This document shows positions 20,101-30,009 of a stretch of DNA of 64,000 nt, one piece after another. The stretch covers positions 2,418,001 through 2,482,000 of the forward strand of contig CP085629.1 of assembly GCA_024704175.1 (NCBI GenBank), read 5' to 3'. The position numbers and the translations under genes were made by a program. The first letter of the stretch is position 1. Every line of letters begins with the position of its first letter. A model generated the notes under the pieces. It was not told where the DNA came from. It saw only the letters and a program-made list of their open reading frames with translations, and did not search any database. The DNA comes from Paenibacillus sp. P25 (GTDB taxonomy: Bacteria; Bacillota; Bacilli; Paenibacillales; NBRC-103111).

Positions 20101-20405
20101 GTATGGGCCCAGGAGCTTTCCGAAGGCGGGATCGGAATGCTCCGGAGAAGCTTGTAATCGGCCAAGTCGATGACATTAAGCAGGCCGGGCTTGCCCTTCG
20201 ATGTGGCGTACAAGACGGGACGCCCCTCTTCTTGACCTACCGTTCCGTTAAATACGGAAACGGTGTATTTGAGCGGAGGCACGAGCTCCTCCGGGGTTCC
20301 GTACGTTTTCTGCGAAAGCTTGCTCTCCTGCGCATATCCTGCTGTACCTCCGAAAGCCGACACGAGAATCACGAGTACCAAAGCCATCATCCATTTGGCG
20401 CGCAT
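17147..20405 (-). CDS. Large secreted beta-propeller protein with carbohydrate-binding and OmpL47/FIMAH-like domains (frame-disrupted)
   Basis: About 1085 residues. A signal peptide (ALVLVILVSAFGGTAGYA) is followed by a long propeller-like region of YVGTYPGGKVFQYDPATK-type repeats (to about residue 620). Then comes a jelly-roll CBM-like domain beginning NPGFEETASGSTVPGW, a Big/OmpL47-like domain with DTQAPVTTATYSPAP and a second Ig-like domain (IDKTAPALSF). The tail is a helical FIMAH-like segment. Frame changes lie near 19170 and 17265; the true C-terminus is in a third frame, ending KWIRTL at 17147. It has no sortase motif. A role in polysaccharide binding or degradation at the cell surface is an inference from domains and neighbours. 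Confidence 0.75.
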
Positions 20406-20426
20406 CCATTCGTCTCCCTTCGTTAT

Positions 20427-21423
20427 TTAGTACTGAAAAAGCGTCCCCATCGCCCCAGGTCGCGTACGGCGGCTTCCATAAGCTTCTTCCGCTTGCTCAA
20501 GTCTGTAAATGCCGCTGATCAAGGGCCGGATCTGAATGCGCTTCTCGGCGAGCGACCGGATATATTCCCGGATGTTCCGCCCTTCCGTCCACCGCACATA
20601 TCCGATAGGATAATCCATGTTATCCCGCTCATAACGGCTGTCGTAACGACCCGGTCCGCCCGCACGGGAAATCAGCACCTGGGCTTCCTTGCCGAACATC
20701 TGTGCCCGTGAGAATTCCGTCGTCAAATCTCCGACGATCACGATCTTGCCCCGGTCGCGAATCCACCCGAACGAGCGGTTGATCAGCTCCTCCCCGTTTC
20801 CGCTTGCGCAGAGCAGCACGCTGTCCGCGCCATGCCCCTCCGTCACCTCGGCCAGCGCCGCCTCCAGCTCTTCCGGCTTATCGTACACATGCCGTAAACC
20901 GAACGCCCTCAGGCTTGCCGCCCGTTCCGTGTTCAACTCGAGTCCTAGCGTTGTAAAAGCGGCCCGCGGCCGCAATCTGGGCCGTAATGTTGCCGAGAAT
21001 GCCCAGGCCCACGATAACCGCCGACTCCCCGAACCGCAAGTCCGCGGTCCGCAAAGCGTGGATGGCGATCGCGCCGAGACCGGCAAATGCCGCTTCTTCC
21101 GCGCTCACGCCGTCCGGCACGAGCGCCGTCAAATTAGCCGGCACCGCCAGCACCTCCGCATGCTTGACGTACGGCCCGCCGTAGCAGGCCACACGCTGTC
21201 CGGCTAGAATTCCTGTTACGCCTTCCCCAATCTCTTCAGCGATGCCCACGGCGCTGTAACCGAGCGTTGCCGGCTGTTCGCCGGAGCGCTTAGCCATCGT
21301 AAGCTCCGTTCCCGGACTGATGGCGGAGTACTCCGTCCGGATCCGGACATGCCCTGCGGCAAGCACCGGCTCGGGCAGCTCCGTCGTCACTATCGATCCT
21401 TGCTGCGCCGCAATCGCTTTCAT
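20427..21423 (-). CDS. Zinc-type medium-chain dehydrogenase/reductase (frame-disrupted)
   Basis: An NAD(P)-dependent alcohol/polyol dehydrogenase-like protein of about 331 residues. The N-terminal GroES-like half has SAISPGTELTMAKRSG and GYSAVGIAEEIGEGV. The cofactor motif VIVGLGILGNITAQIAAA precedes a frame change near 20955-20975, and the second half reads TLGLELNTERAASLRAFG and GKIVIVGDLT. The catalytic zinc cysteine of classic ADHs is replaced in the N-terminal half, as in BchC-like members. Its ATG overlaps the stop of the upstream AraC gene (ATGA), so it is cotranscribed with that gene. Confidence 0.8.
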
Positions 21424-23700
21424 GATTTTTTCCTCCTGACGGACAGCTCATCCGCCGATGTATTTTTCCGGTACTCGGTAGGCGAGATGCCGTAATATTT
21501 CTTGAAAGTGCTCGTGAAAGTAGACGAATTTAAATAACCGGTCGATTCGCTGATTTCGGCAACCGATCGTTCCGTATGCTTGAGCAGCTCCTTCGCATGA
21601 GACAGCCGCACCTTGTTTAAATAATCCACAAAGTTGACGCCGAACGCTTTCTTGAAATAATTCGAGAAATATTTGGCTGAAGTCTCATACTTCTCGGCCA
21701 TGTGATCCAGATGAAGATTAACCATATAATGGGATTCAATATACTGGGCAATGACAGCGGGACTCAGCTTGCTCTTCGGAGCGAGCGTGCTGTTCCGGGC
21801 GATAAACCGCACCGCATGAATCAGGGCATCCCGGATGCTCTCGGCATGGGAGGCGCCCTCCACTTGGAAACGAAAAGCTTTCTCCAGCTCCAGCATCGCT
21901 TGCGGGCCGATATCGCCTGGTTCCAGCTGTTTGATCAAGTGGCAGTAAATGGCGTCCGCCACTGCAGCGATATGACGGTGATGCACTTTGCGCTCCGCAT
22001 TCTCGGCAATCATTGCGCCAATTATCTGCTCGCACTCTTCGAGGCTCCCGCCTGCCAGGCAGTTAGCCAACTTCTCGATCTCGTCAAGCGGAAAATAAAG
22101 CTTCCAATTGAACCGGATCGCTTCAATATCGATCAGCGGCTCCTCGGCATGCAGCGTCCGGTAGACCAGAGCGTCGTTCAAATCCTGATAAGCCTTCCGG
22201 CAATTTTCCGTCTTCGAAGGATACAGCCGGCTGACCGCAGCCGTAACCCTGCACCCCTTCCAGGCTCCGTTCTTTGCCTCCCGAATGAATCGGCGCAATT
22301 GAACCGCTGCACGGTCCCTGGCCGAAGGCTCGGAAATCCCGATCAAGGCCAAGAACCGCAAATGGGACGTATAAAATACGACAGCTCCGCCGAGCCGCTC
22401 TCTAAGCGCATGTTCCAGGCTCTCCCTAAGCTCATCCACCGGAAAGCACGTTTCCTGACCGGCTTCGTTGTCCGGATGAAGCTGGAAGACGGCCATCAGG
22501 AAATACGTCTCCTGGAAAAAGTCAGAGAAATACTGCTGCATCCTGAGCTCCGCTTCCCGGGAATGGCCCGCTTCATCGAGTGCCTGAAGCAGAGCGCTTT
22601 TGCGCATTTCCGCCCGGATGACGTCAATTTGCGTCTTGAAGGATTCGTTCTCCTTCTGGATCCGCATAATGCCGGACAAGATACTCCGGAAATCGTTACC
22701 TTCCGGCTCCGCGCCACCGACCAGCCTAAGGATCGCCTTGACGGGTTTGTATAGATAAAGGCTGAGCAGCACGGAGATCAAGACCGCGCACAGAATCGAG
22801 ATCAGCATGATGGTCCGGTTGGCCGACGTGACCGATTGTATATCCGCGAATTCATAAGGCGCTTTATGAATATAGAGAAAGCCGTTATAGCCGGATCGGA
22901 AGAAGCTGTATTCTTCATCCTTCTCCTTCACTGTGGCGTTAGGCTTGGCCATGGCGGCGTTCATTTCGTTCAGAAGCTTGACGAAGTCCCACTGCTCTTC
23001 CGTGCTCAGAATCACCCGCCGTTCTTCATCCAGCACCGTCAGCGAGGTGCCCTTCATCATGGCGCTCTGGTTCACCTGGCGAAGCAGCTTGTCGGCATCG
23101 ACAAACACGAGAATGTTCGAGTCGGACAGCTGATTGTTGCCCATAATAGCAAGGAGCTTACGTGTGTGGACGGAATCCTCTCCCATCCCATAAGCCTGCT
23201 CCGGAAAGACCCGAAGCGGATGCTTGGCCCCCGAAACGGACTTCCAAAAGTCCAAATTGTAGGCGGTATGACGGTATTTCTGCCGAAAGAGCTCCTGCAG
23301 ATGGATGGTTCCCTGCGAGGTGATGGCCAGCTCCGACTTGTTGTTGAAGACGACGACATCCTCGATGTATTCGATCGACGAGATCAGGGTGCCGATTTCT
23401 TTCTGCATCATGTAGGCATCATGCATATCCAGATCACCGCTGTCGATATGGGCCCAGGCATTGTACGGCAAGCATCTCGGTGGAATGGATGACGTCGGTA
23501 ATGTCTTTGAAGCTTTCGTCAAACGCCCGGATCATATTCTGGACGACCAGCCGATTATTCTCGCTGACCTGATCGTAGATGCCGGAGATCGAATTCCGGT
23601 ACACGATATAGTTGGATGCAAACATGATGACAATGACGATCAGCAACGCCGCAAAAATTTGCAGCGGTCCCCGGTTGGTTCTCATTCGAAGTCCCGCCAT
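21420..23700 (-). CDS. Membrane-anchored AraC-family regulator (frame-disrupted)
   Basis: About 760 residues with the same plan as the gene at 14842: TM1 (IFAALLIVIVIMFASNYIV), extracytoplasmic sensor, TM2 (TIMLISILCAVLISVLLSLY), cytoplasmic middle, and a C-terminal AraC HTH (YETSAKYFSNYFKKAFGVNF, then ISESTGYLNSSTFTSTFKKY). One frame change near 23460 separates TM1 from the rest. Start ATG at 23700 behind GGGGGTGG. It follows the two permease genes and is translationally coupled to the dehydrogenase gene downstream; it probably controls this transport locus. Confidence 0.85.
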
Positions 23701-23774
23701 GCGTCCCACCCCCAAAGTGACCACAGGGCAAACCCGAGAGGTCAGAGTATCCAATATTTCTACAAAAATGGATA

Positions 23775-24649
23775 TTATCCCTTCTCGGAGCCAAGCATAA
23801 TTCCTTTGGCGAAATACTTTTGGGCGAACGGGTACACCAGAAGCACCGGAATCATGGAGACGAAGATCGTCGCATTCTTCATCGCCTCCGGCGTTAACGC
23901 CGCCTGTTCGGCAAGCCCGGTTTCCTTCGCGCTGTCGAAGATCAGCATATCACGCAGCACCACCTGCAGGGGTACAGCTTCGCGTCGTTAAGGTAAATCA
24001 TCGGCAGAAAGAAGCTGTTCCAGTGTCCCATAAAATAAAACAATCCGATGGAGGCCAGCGCCGGTTTGGACAACGGGATCATGATTTGGAACAGGATCCG
24101 GTACTCCGAGGCCCCGTCAATTAATGCCGATTCGCGCAAGGAGCCGGACATGGACTCGTAGAAGCTTTTCAGAATGAGCAGCTCCATCGTCCAAATGGCG
24201 TTGGGCAGCACGATCGCCCACATCGTATCGATCAGCTGAAGCTTCTGCACGATCAGATAGGTCGGGATGATGCCGCCGTTCAGAAACAAGGTCAGCACGA
24301 TCGCGATCAGGAAAAATTTGCGGCCGAAAAAGCCGGGCCTCGAAAGCGGATATGCTGCAACCGCCGTCATGAACAGATTGATCGCCGTTCCGACGCCCGT
24401 ATAGAGAATGGTGTTCCCATAGGCTCTCGGGATTTTCGGGTTCTGCAAGATCTCCCGGTAAGCGTCCAGGTTGAAGCCCTGCGGCCACAAAAACACTTTA
24501 TTCTGCACGATGCTCGCCGTATCGCTGAACGAGACCGCTATAATGTAGACAACCGGATAAACGGTGATCAGGGCGACCAGGGTCAAAATAATGGCAAGCG
24601 CCGCATCGAACAAAGTCGGACGCCGGGTGAGCGCGCTGCTTTTCACCAT
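23775..24649 (-). CDS. ABC sugar permease, LplC-type (frame-disrupted)
   Basis: About 291 residues and six membrane helices. EAA loop ESALIDGASEYRILFQI, and C-terminus YFAKGIMLGSEKG in the second frame. The single frame change lies near 23965 (LYPLQVVLRDML expected). It overlaps the end of the upstream permease by a few bases, so the two are coupled. Pairs with the LplB-type permease and the binding protein upstream. Confidence 0.85.
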
Positions 24650-25608
24650 AGTCCCTTCCCTCCCGCTCTTCGGCTGACCGTGTTGGAAATCAGCAGCATG
24701 ACAAGCGCAATCGCCGCTTCAAACAGGCCGACGGCCGCCGCATAGCTGTAGTTCGTTTCGAGCAGCCCCTTACGGTACACGTAGGTCGAAAACACGTCCC
24801 CCACTTCATAAGTCAGCGGGTTGTACAGCAGCAGCACCTTTTCATAGCCGATCCGGAAGATGGAGCCCGTCTTGAGAATAAACATGATCACGATGGTCGG
24901 CATCATGCTGGGCAGGGTGATATACCGGATCATTTGAAACCGCGTGGCTCCGTCCACTCTGGTCGCTTCATATAATGAAGGGTCGATGCTGGCGATGGCG
25001 GCTAGATAAATAATCGCCTCGTACCCCATATGCTGCCAAATTTCCGACGAGACGTAGATGGTCCGAAACCACTCCGGGGAGGTCAAGAAATAGATGCTTT
25101 TAAACCCCAGAGCTTGAAGCACCTGGTTCACCAATCCGTGCGTCGGGGACAGGAAATCGATGATCATGCTGCTTACAATGACGACCGACAGAAAGGCCGG
25201 CAAATAGCTGAACGTCTGTACGGTTTTCTTAAATCCGATATGACGGACTTCATTTAGCAGCACAGCGAACGCGATCGGAAACGGGAATGCCCAAATCAGC
25301 GTATAAATACCCAGCAGGAATGTATTTTTGAACAACAGCCAGAAGTCGGGGCTTTCAAAGAAAGCCCGAAAATGCTTGAGGCCCACCCATTCGCTTCCCA
25401 GAATCCCCTCGTACACGCTGTAATCCTTGAAGGCGATAATGAGCCCGTACAGCGGGCCGTAGCGGAATAGAATGAAGAACACGATGCAAGGAAGAAAAAG
25501 AATAAGAAGCTGGCGGTCGCGTTTCATATGGCGCAGAACCGAAGCAAGGCGGGTTCCGGCAATACCAGCGGTCTCGGGCCTTACGTTCTCCGGTTGTGTG
25601 GTTTGCAA
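24643..25608 (-). CDS. ABC sugar permease, LplB-type
   Basis: About 320 residues, intact. Membrane core from LLILFLPCIVFFILFRYGPL; EAA loop EATRVDGATRFQMIRYI; end VSRRAGGKGLW. I prefer TTG at 25608 as start because GGAGGAGG lies 4-5 nt upstream; the longer reading at 25623 starts inside that site. It partners the permease at 23775 and uses an ATPase encoded elsewhere. Confidence 0.85.
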   Translation of the reverse strand: MQTTQPENVRPETAGIAGTRLASVLRHMKRDRQLLILFLPCIVFFILFRYGPLYGLIIAFKDYSVYEGILGSEWVGLKHFRAFFESPDFWLLFKNTFLLGIYTLIWAFPFPIAFAVLLNEVRHIGFKKTVQTFSYLPAFLSVVIVSSMIIDFLSPTHGLVNQVLQALGFKSIYFLTSPEWFRTIYVSSEIWQHMGYEAIIYLAAIASIDPSLYEATRVDGATRFQMIRYITLPSMMPTIVIMFILKTGSIFRIGYEKVLLLYNPLTYEVGDVFSTYVYRKGLLETNYSYAAAVGLFEAAIALVMLLISNTVSRRAGGKGLW

Positions 25609-25645
25609 AGGAACCTCCTCCAATCTTCCGGCGGCAGGGCCGGGC

Positions 25646-27247
25646 TTATTTGCCGGAGTCGTAGCGCTGCTGAGCCGAATTATAGGCTGCGATATACTTG
25701 GATGCGCCCAGCTTCTCCGCGCTTTGCTGCCAGTCCTTCCACTCGGCGTCTCCGAACTCCTTCTTCATGACATACTTCGTGCTGAACTCGTTGGCCGCCT
25801 TCTCCAGCGTCGTCCGCAGCTCGGCGAGCGTCTTCGTCTCTTCGTCCGTAAATTTCAGCACGGGGTCGGCGGGCTCGAACTTATTGTCTTTGACGATTTT
25901 GTCCTGCGCTTCTTTTTCCTTCTCCGTGAAGTTGTAATAGACGCTGCGCCGGTCGGGACGAAGGTACATTCCTTCGAGCCACATGCCGTATTTGCTCTCC
26001 AGCGTACTGATATCGACGGGCCCGTCCTTCAGCTCGGGGTATACCGGTTTGTCATTCTCCATTTTGAGATTGACGCCTTCCACACCCAGCGTAACCAGAC
26101 TTGAGCCCGAGGGACTGGTCAAATAGTCGAGCAGCTTCAAGGCGATCTCCTTGTTCTTGCCGTTCGGTACGACGATGCCGAAGTTATCGATTTTGGGCAG
26201 GGTGCGGATATGGCCGGTAGGTCCGACCGGATTCCCGTAACGGAGATTGTACTCCGGATTCTGCGACTTGACCTGGTTCGCGAACATATCCAGTCTTCCG
26301 ATCCAGTCGAAGGTGACGAACGATTTGTTGTTGGTTGTCATTTTAGCGGTCCAGGACGCATCCGTATCGGTCACAAATTCCGGATCCATCAGCCCTTCGT
26401 TATAGAGCTTCTTCATAAAATCGAGCATGTCCTTGTATTCCGGCTGCGTGTAGGCCAGCTTCCAGGTCTTCGATTTCTCTTCGTAATAGGCGGGATAGCT
26501 GGCACCGCCCAAGCCCCAGCCGTAGGACCAATCTTTGAAAATCCCCTCTTTGGTCTTCGAAGCGTACGGGTACGAACCGGGGTAAGCCTCCTTCAGCTTC
26601 TTGAGCGCTTGGTAAAATTCGTCGGTGTTCGTCCATTCCTTGATGCCGAGCTTGTCGAAAATATCCTTGCGGTACAGGAAGCCGTGGTTCACATCGCGCT
26701 GCAGCCCGTAGATCGGCCAGGTGTACATGTTGTTTTTATCGTCGGACCAGGATTTCATGACCCAGTTGTTGTCTTTATTGTCGACATACAGCTTCTTGAA
26801 GTTGGGGAGCTCGTTCAGATAATTATTGATCGGTGTCAGAGCGCCCTGTCCGCCCATTTTATTGACCTCGGCCAGCTTCAGCCCGTGAAAAATATCGGGG
26901 AGCTTGCCGGAAGCGACCACGACCTTCAGTTTGTCATTGTAGCTTTGAGAGGAATACGCTTGAATATCCAATTTGATGCCTGTGCGTTTCTCGATTTCTT
27001 TGACAACCAGCGAGTTATTCAGGTTCGGCTTATCGCTTACGAGCATCCAGGTCAGCGTCGTGGGCTTATCCACGATTGGCGGCTTGATTCCGCCGGTATC
27101 CCCGTAATCCGCCGCCGGCGCACCCGTACTCTTCGGTTCGGCCGCCGGGGCCGCCTGCTCCTTGGTCCCTCCGCCGCTGCAGCCCGGCGCTGCCGAAGCG
27201 ATAAGCGATAAGGTCAGGACGACGTTAAAGCGTTTTCTTCGCGACAT
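25646..27247 (-). CDS. Extracellular sugar-binding lipoprotein, LplA-type
   Basis: A 533-residue solute-binding lipoprotein with an intact frame. The signal peptide ends in a lipobox-like SAAPGC followed by Gly and an Ala/Pro linker. Family motifs: EIEKRTGIKLDIQ, ASGKLPDIFHG, LYRKDIFDKLGI, LYNEGLMDPEF, and LGASKYIAAYNSAQQRY at the end. The ATG at 27247 follows AAAAGGAGG. First gene of the transport group (binding protein, two permeases, AraC regulator, dehydrogenase), separated from the regulator upstream by a terminator and repeat cluster. Confidence 0.9.
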   Translation of the reverse strand: MSRRKRFNVVLTLSLIASAAPGCSGGGTKEQAAPAAEPKSTGAPAADYGDTGGIKPPIVDKPTTLTWMLVSDKPNLNNSLVVKEIEKRTGIKLDIQAYSSQSYNDKLKVVVASGKLPDIFHGLKLAEVNKMGGQGALTPINNYLNELPNFKKLYVDNKDNNWVMKSWSDDKNNMYTWPIYGLQRDVNHGFLYRKDIFDKLGIKEWTNTDEFYQALKKLKEAYPGSYPYASKTKEGIFKDWSYGWGLGGASYPAYYEEKSKTWKLAYTQPEYKDMLDFMKKLYNEGLMDPEFVTDTDASWTAKMTTNNKSFVTFDWIGRLDMFANQVKSQNPEYNLRYGNPVGPTGHIRTLPKIDNFGIVVPNGKNKEIALKLLDYLTSPSGSSLVTLGVEGVNLKMENDKPVYPELKDGPVDISTLESKYGMWLEGMYLRPDRRSVYYNFTEKEKEAQDKIVKDNKFEPADPVLKFTDEETKTLAELRTTLEKAANEFSTKYVMKKEFGDAEWKDWQQSAEKLGASKYIAAYNSAQQRYDSGK

Positions 27248-27360
27248 TGAATTCCTCCTTTTTAAGATGCTTTAAATGGACGTTGACGGATATCTCCGCC
27301 GCTTCTGGGTCCCTGTTCGGTCCTGTGACTCATTATATGACCCTCCGGAAAGGGAGTAAA

Positions 27361-27478
27361 TTTAGCATTCTCCGGCTTCTTCCTATTTTCATTTGCTTTG
27401 CTCCAAATAACGCAAAAACCCCGTAAATACAGGGTTTTTGCGGTGTGGAAAATGCTAAAACGGTAGAAAATGCTAAAA
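27361..27478. promoter_or_regulatory. Cluster of GAAAATGCTAAAA boxes (candidate operators)
   Basis: Two identical 13-mers GAAAATGCTAAAA start at 27448 and 27466, exactly 18 bp apart, and an inverted near-copy (TTTAGCATTCTC) lies at 27361-27372. They lie around the terminator between the HTH regulator gene and the binding-protein gene, so they could be the binding sites of that regulator. Confidence 0.45.
27412..27441 (-). terminator. Terminator after the HTH regulator gene
   Basis: GCAAAAACCC pairs with GGGTTTTTGC; symmetric A and T tracts make it bidirectional in principle. Confidence 0.7.
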
Positions 27479-28813
27479 ACCTTCAAGAAAGATAAGCCGA
27501 AAAATTTGCTTCGGCCGCCCTTTGGCCGGGGCTTTTTGTTCGCCTACGGCACGGACCAAATCCGCGTCCGTCCACTGCAGCAGCAGGCGGTGTACGCTCC
27601 GCGTCGTAACTCCCAATATGGCGACTAGCTCCTGGGCTGTGTAATCCAGCTGTCCTCTGCGGGATACATGTGCGGACAGCTTGCTTAAATAGGCCAAGGT
27701 CATGCCCGAGCTCTCCGCTCTTTCCACCAGCTTCGCATCCGTTAGAGCCAGATTATACTCAAGCGGCGCAGACATTTCCAGTGGGCCGATCACACTTCGA
27801 TCTTCCCTGACGATAAAGCTGATATTGCCCCCGGCCTCCCTCGCCTGCCGGAGCGCCTGCCTGGCGTGTGTGCCCGCTTCGTTCGCGGAACGGCCGAAAC
27901 CGACTCCTACGCTGAGCGACAGCCCGAACGAGCGGGCCGCTTCCCGGGCTAGGGGAAAAAATTTGTACCCGCCGGTTTCCCTCTCAAAGATGCCGCGCGT
28001 AGTGATGAACAAATACTCGTCGCCGCCCAGGTAGGTGAGATGGCCGTCAAGCGATTCCGCGTAGCCCAGCAGCATCCGGTGAATATCGAGCCTCAGCTTC
28101 TGAACCTCGTGCTCGGAGCTTCGCTTCCCGAACAATTCGCCTGTATTGTCCACGGCAATAATGCCGAGCACGATCTGGGACTCCTTGCTTCTTCTCGTTT
28201 CCGTCGACAGCGGCGCTCTTTCAAGCCCGACGATAATATCCTGCCGGGTCGGAACTACCCATTCATTGGGGATACCCAGCTCCTTCAAGGCTTCGGAAAC
28301 CGAGCGAAAGCCCGTAAGAGCCGCCGTGCTGATACCTTGTTCATGATTTCTTCGGTGGTGGCTTATGAGCTCCTCGCGATCGTAAGGCTTAGACCCGGCA
28401 TACACCGATAGGGCACCGGGAGGCTCTCCCAATTCCTTGAACGCTTTGATCACCATGGATTCGGTTAGCGTATCGACCGAGAGCGACACTAGGCCGGATT
28501 TCTTCTCCAGACAGAATAAAGCCCGGTACAAGCCTGTACCGGTCAAATGCAGATAATGGGCGGGAACGGCAAATTTCAGCCGCTCCTTGGCTTTCATATA
28601 AGGAAGCGGCCCCGAGAAGAATAGAACCTCCGCTTCTTTCATCAAATCTTCGGCTAATCCCGGGGCCTCGTCTTCGCTGCGATAGGTTCTCAGCAGAGGC
28701 TCAAAGTTAGGGAAATCCTTAAGCGCATCCGCCATCGGCCCAGCGAAGCTCTCCGGACAAATCACGCCGATCGGAATGCCCATCTTCTGTCCCTTTCTCT
28801 TTGAATCAGACAT
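27473..28813 (-). CDS. Transcriptional regulator with nucleotide-cyclase-fold (GGDEF-like) domain and C-terminal winged HTH
   Basis: A 446-residue soluble protein with an intact frame. The N-terminal half is a Rossmann-like ligand domain (IGVICPESFAGPMADAL, then EAEVLFFSGPLPYMKA). The middle contains YLGGDEYLFITTRG and ARQALRQAREAGGNISF, as in GGDEF/cyclase-fold domains. The end has a winged HTH (TAQELVAILGVTTRSVHRLL). Start ATG at 28813 after GGGGG. The domain order recalls PrpR/GGDEF-type regulators but I cannot name a characterised member. It is last in the epimerase-aldolase operon and sits upstream of the sugar importer, so it could govern either. Confidence 0.7.
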   Translation of the reverse strand: MSDSKRKGQKMGIPIGVICPESFAGPMADALKDFPNFEPLLRTYRSEDEAPGLAEDLMKEAEVLFFSGPLPYMKAKERLKFAVPAHYLHLTGTGLYRALFCLEKKSGLVSLSVDTLTESMVIKAFKELGEPPGALSVYAGSKPYDREELISHHRRNHEQGISTAALTGFRSVSEALKELGIPNEWVVPTRQDIIVGLERAPLSTETRRSKESQIVLGIIAVDNTGELFGKRSSEHEVQKLRLDIHRMLLGYAESLDGHLTYLGGDEYLFITTRGIFERETGGYKFFPLAREAARSFGLSLSVGVGFGRSANEAGTHARQALRQAREAGGNISFIVREDRSVIGPLEMSAPLEYNLALTDAKLVERAESSGMTLAYLSKLSAHVSRRGQLDYTAQELVAILGVTTRSVHRLLLQWTDADLVRAVGEQKAPAKGRPKQIFRLIFLEGF

Positions 28814-28936
28814 CAAGCGATACCCCCATATACAGGATTTCTGGCGCAAGAGTAGAAGCTATCTCCCATTGTCTACAATCAAGCTTTGAAAAGCAATAGC
28901 CGCCAGAAGAGAGGAACCGAGCGGTAGGTAACAACC

Positions 28937-30006
28937 TTAGTCCGTCAGCCACTCGTACAGATGTCGCTTCACAAACTCGTCGTCGTTCAAGTGCGGGTAA
29001 TCGCGGTAAATCCGGTCGATCTCCTCCATTTGTCCCGGAGAAAGCTCTTCCTTCGGATTCAGGCACCATCGCCCTTGAAGCGGCCCCTGCCTGCGAAGCA
29101 CCTCGTGTATGCCGGGAATGCAGCCTTCAAACTGATGCGCCGGATCGAAGAACGCGGCATTCGCCTCCGTCACCTCCACGTTCCGAGTTAGGCATTCGGC
29201 GGGGATTTCGCTGCGGCCGCGCAGTGTTTTAATCTCCTCCAGCAGCTCCACCGCCCGTTTCGTCCAGACCGCCCAATGGCCCAGCAGTCCGCCTGCGATT
29301 CGTTTTTCCACCGTCCTTCCCTGTACCTGAAAGCGGTATACCGTCAGCAGATCGTTGATGATATTGTCATCGTTTCCGGTGTAGACAGCGATTTCGTCGC
29401 GCCGGTCCGAATAGCATACCGCCCGGATCACATCGATCGTCTGGTAGCGGTTGAAGGGTGCAATTTTGATCGCAATAATGCCGGGGATCCGGACAAACTC
29501 TTCCCAGAACCGGTAGCTGAATATTCTTCCTCCGACCGAAGGCTGCAGGTAAAAGCCGAATACCGGGATGATCTCCGCAACCGCCCGCACCCGGTCCATT
29601 ATTTGCGCTTCCTCCCAGCCCTTAAGTCCCCCATGCTCAGCAGTCCCGCATCGTATCCGAGGCCGGCGGCCAGCTCCGCTTCGGAGACCGCCTGTTCGGT
29701 CGGTCCGCAGATACCGGCAATTTGGATAAAAGGCCGCTCTAAGTTCGCTCTTGCGACCTCCTCGGCGACCGCGCGTAGAACCGGCTCCAGCAGATTAATT
29801 TCCGGATCCCTTATTTCGAACTGGGTGGAATGAACGCCGACCGCCACGCCTCCTGCTCCGGCCGCCATGTAGTAGCGCGTCAGCGCTCTTTGTCTCTTCT
29901 CGTCGAACCGCCTTGCTTCCGTAAGAGCCAGGGGATGCGCCGGAATCGCCAAACCGTCGTGCAGCGCCCGGGTCAGCTCGGGACTTAAATCTTTTCTAGA
30001 GGCCAT
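28937..30006 (-). CDS. Dihydrodipicolinate synthase/N-acetylneuraminate lyase-family aldolase (frame-disrupted)
   Basis: About 356 residues of TIM-barrel class I aldolase. Seen: LTRYYMAAGAGGVAVGVHS near the N-terminus, PVFGFYLQPSVGG, and GIIAIKIAPFNRYQ with the expected Schiff-base lysine. Longer than the usual 290-310 residues through a C-terminal extension (ending LNDDEFVKRHLYEWLTD). One frame change near 29612-29625. It is 4 nt from the epimerase gene upstream. The true substrate is unknown; the usual DapA-type Thr-Thr/Gly-Glu motif is not obvious, so lysine synthesis is unlikely. Confidence 0.75.
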
Positions 30007-30009
30007 GGC

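Noticed and set aside
19788..20711. Plus-strand ORF of 307 codons
   Set aside because: Antisense shadow of the propeller protein gene.
21702..22754. Plus-strand ORF of 350 codons
   Set aside because: Antisense shadow of the AraC regulator gene, no ribosome binding site and no recognisable motif.
26210..27211. Plus-strand ORF of 333 codons
   Set aside because: It is the antisense shadow of the intact sugar-binding protein gene, with composition of a reversed coding strand.
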